NCBI GenBank assembly: GCA_007922305.1
Contig: ML677365.1
Coordinates: 11,642,533-11,706,532 of the forward strand
Origin: Dermatemys mawii
Lineage: Eukaryota; Chordata; Testudines; Dermatemydidae
Reading direction: 5' to 3'
DNA length: 64,000 nucleotides
The notes under the pieces are model-generated. The model made no database searches. It was given only the letters and a program-made list of their open reading frames with translations, and had not been told where the DNA came from. A program made the position numbers and the translations under genes. Shown here one piece after another: positions 63,727 to 64,000 of the stretch (positions are counted from its first letter, which is position 1; the number at the start of each line of letters is the position of its first letter).

Positions 63727-64000
63727 TTCTACCGAGCTCCTCCTAAGCAGAACTATAGCAGTAAGCGGGGTAGAAGTAACAGACGGAGACCCTCTCAGTC
63801 CTCCTCTAACCAGGGCCAGGGCTCAGCAAAGCAGCCCCCAGCCTCCAAGCCAAACTTTTGAAGTTGTGTCCGGGGGTGACACACCAGTTCAGATCTTGGA
63901 TCCTTCCTCTCCCTTTTTGAATCGTCTATCCCATTTCTACTATGCCTGGGCACAAACTACCTCAGGTCACTTGGTCTTAGGCATGTAGAATTGGGATATT

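Larger units (their letters stand above)
62157..64000 (+). other. LRP12 intron 6, 5' part
   Basis: It starts with GTAAAA. From about 62525 it is DIRS-like retroelement sequence with a MITE inside. No LRP12 exon 7 sequence (expected ASVLENLRL) is seen before 64000. Confidence 0.85.
62525..64000 (+). mobile_element. DIRS-like retroelement, 5' region and gag-like remnant, split by a MITE
   Basis: TTCTTCAAGTGCTTGCTCAT, TTAGTTCCTTATTACCACC and GACAGTTGTTGGAGC match the start of turtle DIRS elements (from memory). Two gag-like pieces follow in different frames: 63066-63329 (DSCLKF, ERDFKLKLL) and 63385-63726 (SSWLQVSGL, LHSLKDSRAILKSLGLHTPAP). Frame changes and stops show it is dead. The recombinase and reverse transcriptase parts are not in the window. 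Confidence 0.7.

Noticed and set aside
1..64000. CRISPR array, operon or prokaryotic defence system
   Set aside because: Spliced gene, CR1 and MITE content show vertebrate DNA; no regularly spaced repeats or prokaryotic genes are present.

Overview
This is vertebrate nuclear DNA, most likely from a turtle and at least from a sauropsid. It has a split gene with very long introns. It also has many CR1 LINE 3' ends, a GTAGCCGTGTTAGTCTG-type short interspersed repeat, a DIRS-like retroelement and many hAT, mariner/Tigger and Harbinger-like MITEs. I assign the lineage from this repeat mix by recall; no database search was possible.

The only protein-coding gene I can support is LRP12 (low-density lipoprotein receptor-related protein 12) on the + strand. 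A CpG-rich block at about 2280-3010 holds exon 1 (start codon 2787). Six coding exons follow: 2787-2865, 36230-36286, 54634-54769, 57609-57811, 60292-61393 and 62024-62156. Their reading phases join without a break into 570 codons: signal peptide, CUB, two LDLa, CUB, three LDLa, a transmembrane helix and the start of the cytoplasmic tail. The rest of the tail (about 290 residues in human LRP12) and the 3' UTR must lie beyond 64000.

Layout: 1-2270 is upstream sequence with old LINE-like repeats. 2280-3010 is the promoter/CpG island with exon 1. Intron 1 (2866-36229, 33 kb) and intron 2 (36287-54633, 18 kb) are mostly unique AT-rich DNA broken up by transposable elements. Introns 3-5 are short (2.8, 2.5 and 0.6 kb). 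Intron 6 runs off the window and contains a decayed DIRS-like gag region split by a MITE.

I found no sign of an undescribed multi-gene system. The more unusual observations concern repeat architecture: two foldback short repeats with the same design, a 1.56-kb hAT element made of two long inverted arms with a perfect 8-bp target duplication, a pair of TA-flanked MITEs in opposite orientation that each split a retroelement, and nested palindromes at 7576-7800. The LRP12 leader also has an upstream ATG arrangement worth checking.
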